A stretch of 43,406 bases of DNA, from the NCBI RefSeq assembly GCF_051201035.1, contig NZ_JBPODR010000019.1, positions 1 through 43,406 of the forward strand, read 5' to 3'. This document shows, piece after piece, positions 43,383-43,406 of the stretch (positions are counted from its first letter, which is position 1; each line of letters opens with the position of its first letter). Position numbers and translations under genes: made by a program. The stretch is from Thermoanaerobacterium thermosulfurigenes (GTDB lineage Bacteria > Bacillota > Thermoanaerobacteria > Thermoanaerobacterales > Thermoanaerobacteraceae). The notes under the pieces were generated by a model. The model did not search any database. It worked only from the letters and a program-made list of their open reading frames with translations, and was not told the origin of the DNA.

Positions 43383-43406
43383 GAGACCTCCATTTTTGGT
43401 ATAATT

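Noticed and set aside
1..43406. tRNA, rRNA, riboswitch or prophage genes
   Set aside because: No cloverleaf, ribosomal RNA, recognisable riboswitch core, integrase or transposase was seen.

Overview
The window looks like chromosome of a thermophilic, spore-forming, anaerobic Firmicute, most probably a Thermoanaerobacterium (or close relative). The bifunctional acetaldehyde/alcohol dehydrogenase (AdhE) is, from memory, nearly the Thermoanaerobacterium ethanol enzyme. A small acid-soluble spore protein H, a spore photoproduct lyase, strong AGGAGG-type ribosome sites, frequent GTG/TTG starts and low GC content agree with this. No similarity search was run; all names rest on motifs and recognised family sequences.

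Layout. Positions 1-346 are non-coding with three tandem hairpins. Positions 347-5881 are one very large CRISPR array: 81 clear 30-bp repeats plus one decayed copy, interrupted by an N gap at 1224-1321. Read as crRNA, the repeat ends in ATTGAAAC on the minus strand, so the array is transcribed leftwards from a leader at about 5882-6000. Degenerate repeats lie at the far left, as expected for the trailer. Upstream of the leader, and on the same strand, are two cas operons. The first (21328 to 12740) is a type III system, best read as III-D: Csx20, CARF-HEPN nuclease Csx1, a Cas10 with GGDD cyclase motif and no HD nuclease motif, Csx10 (Cas5), a small subunit, four Cas7-like proteins and a second small helical protein. 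The second (12590 to 6045) is type I-B: Cas6, Cas8b, Cas7, Cas5 and Cas3. One Cas6 and one array probably serve both. No cas1, cas2 or cas4 is present.

The most interesting signal is a decayed CRISPR repeat (21377-21405) at the predicted transcription start of the type III operon, in crRNA orientation. It could be a Cas6 target or a crRNA-like regulator that ties cas expression to Cas6 or crRNA supply.

Positions 21496-26481 hold a complete sufCBDSU iron-sulphur cluster assembly operon with its promoter and terminator. From 26661 to 30325 come a stand-alone GroES-like protein, a thioredoxin-glutaredoxin fusion, sspH, a broken DUF438 gene, spore photoproduct lyase and a coiled-coil protein made of 42-bp repeats. 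From 30441 to 36048 come adhE (two Rex-type operators and a possible leader peptide), hcp (hybrid cluster protein, with a Crp/Fnr-type palindrome near -41) and an aldo-keto reductase. The right end carries a YdcZ-type membrane protein, two small proteins, a 1420-residue acyl-CoA dehydratase activase/dehydratase-like fusion, and two exported or membrane-anchored proteins of unknown function next to a probable gene remnant.

How they work together: the left half is a two-layer RNA-guided defence island. Type I-B destroys DNA; type III senses transcripts, makes cyclic oligoadenylate, fires Csx1 and is reset by Csx20. The right half is housekeeping for an anaerobe: Fe-S biogenesis, redox and NO/hydroxylamine protection, NADH-responsive fermentation and spore functions.
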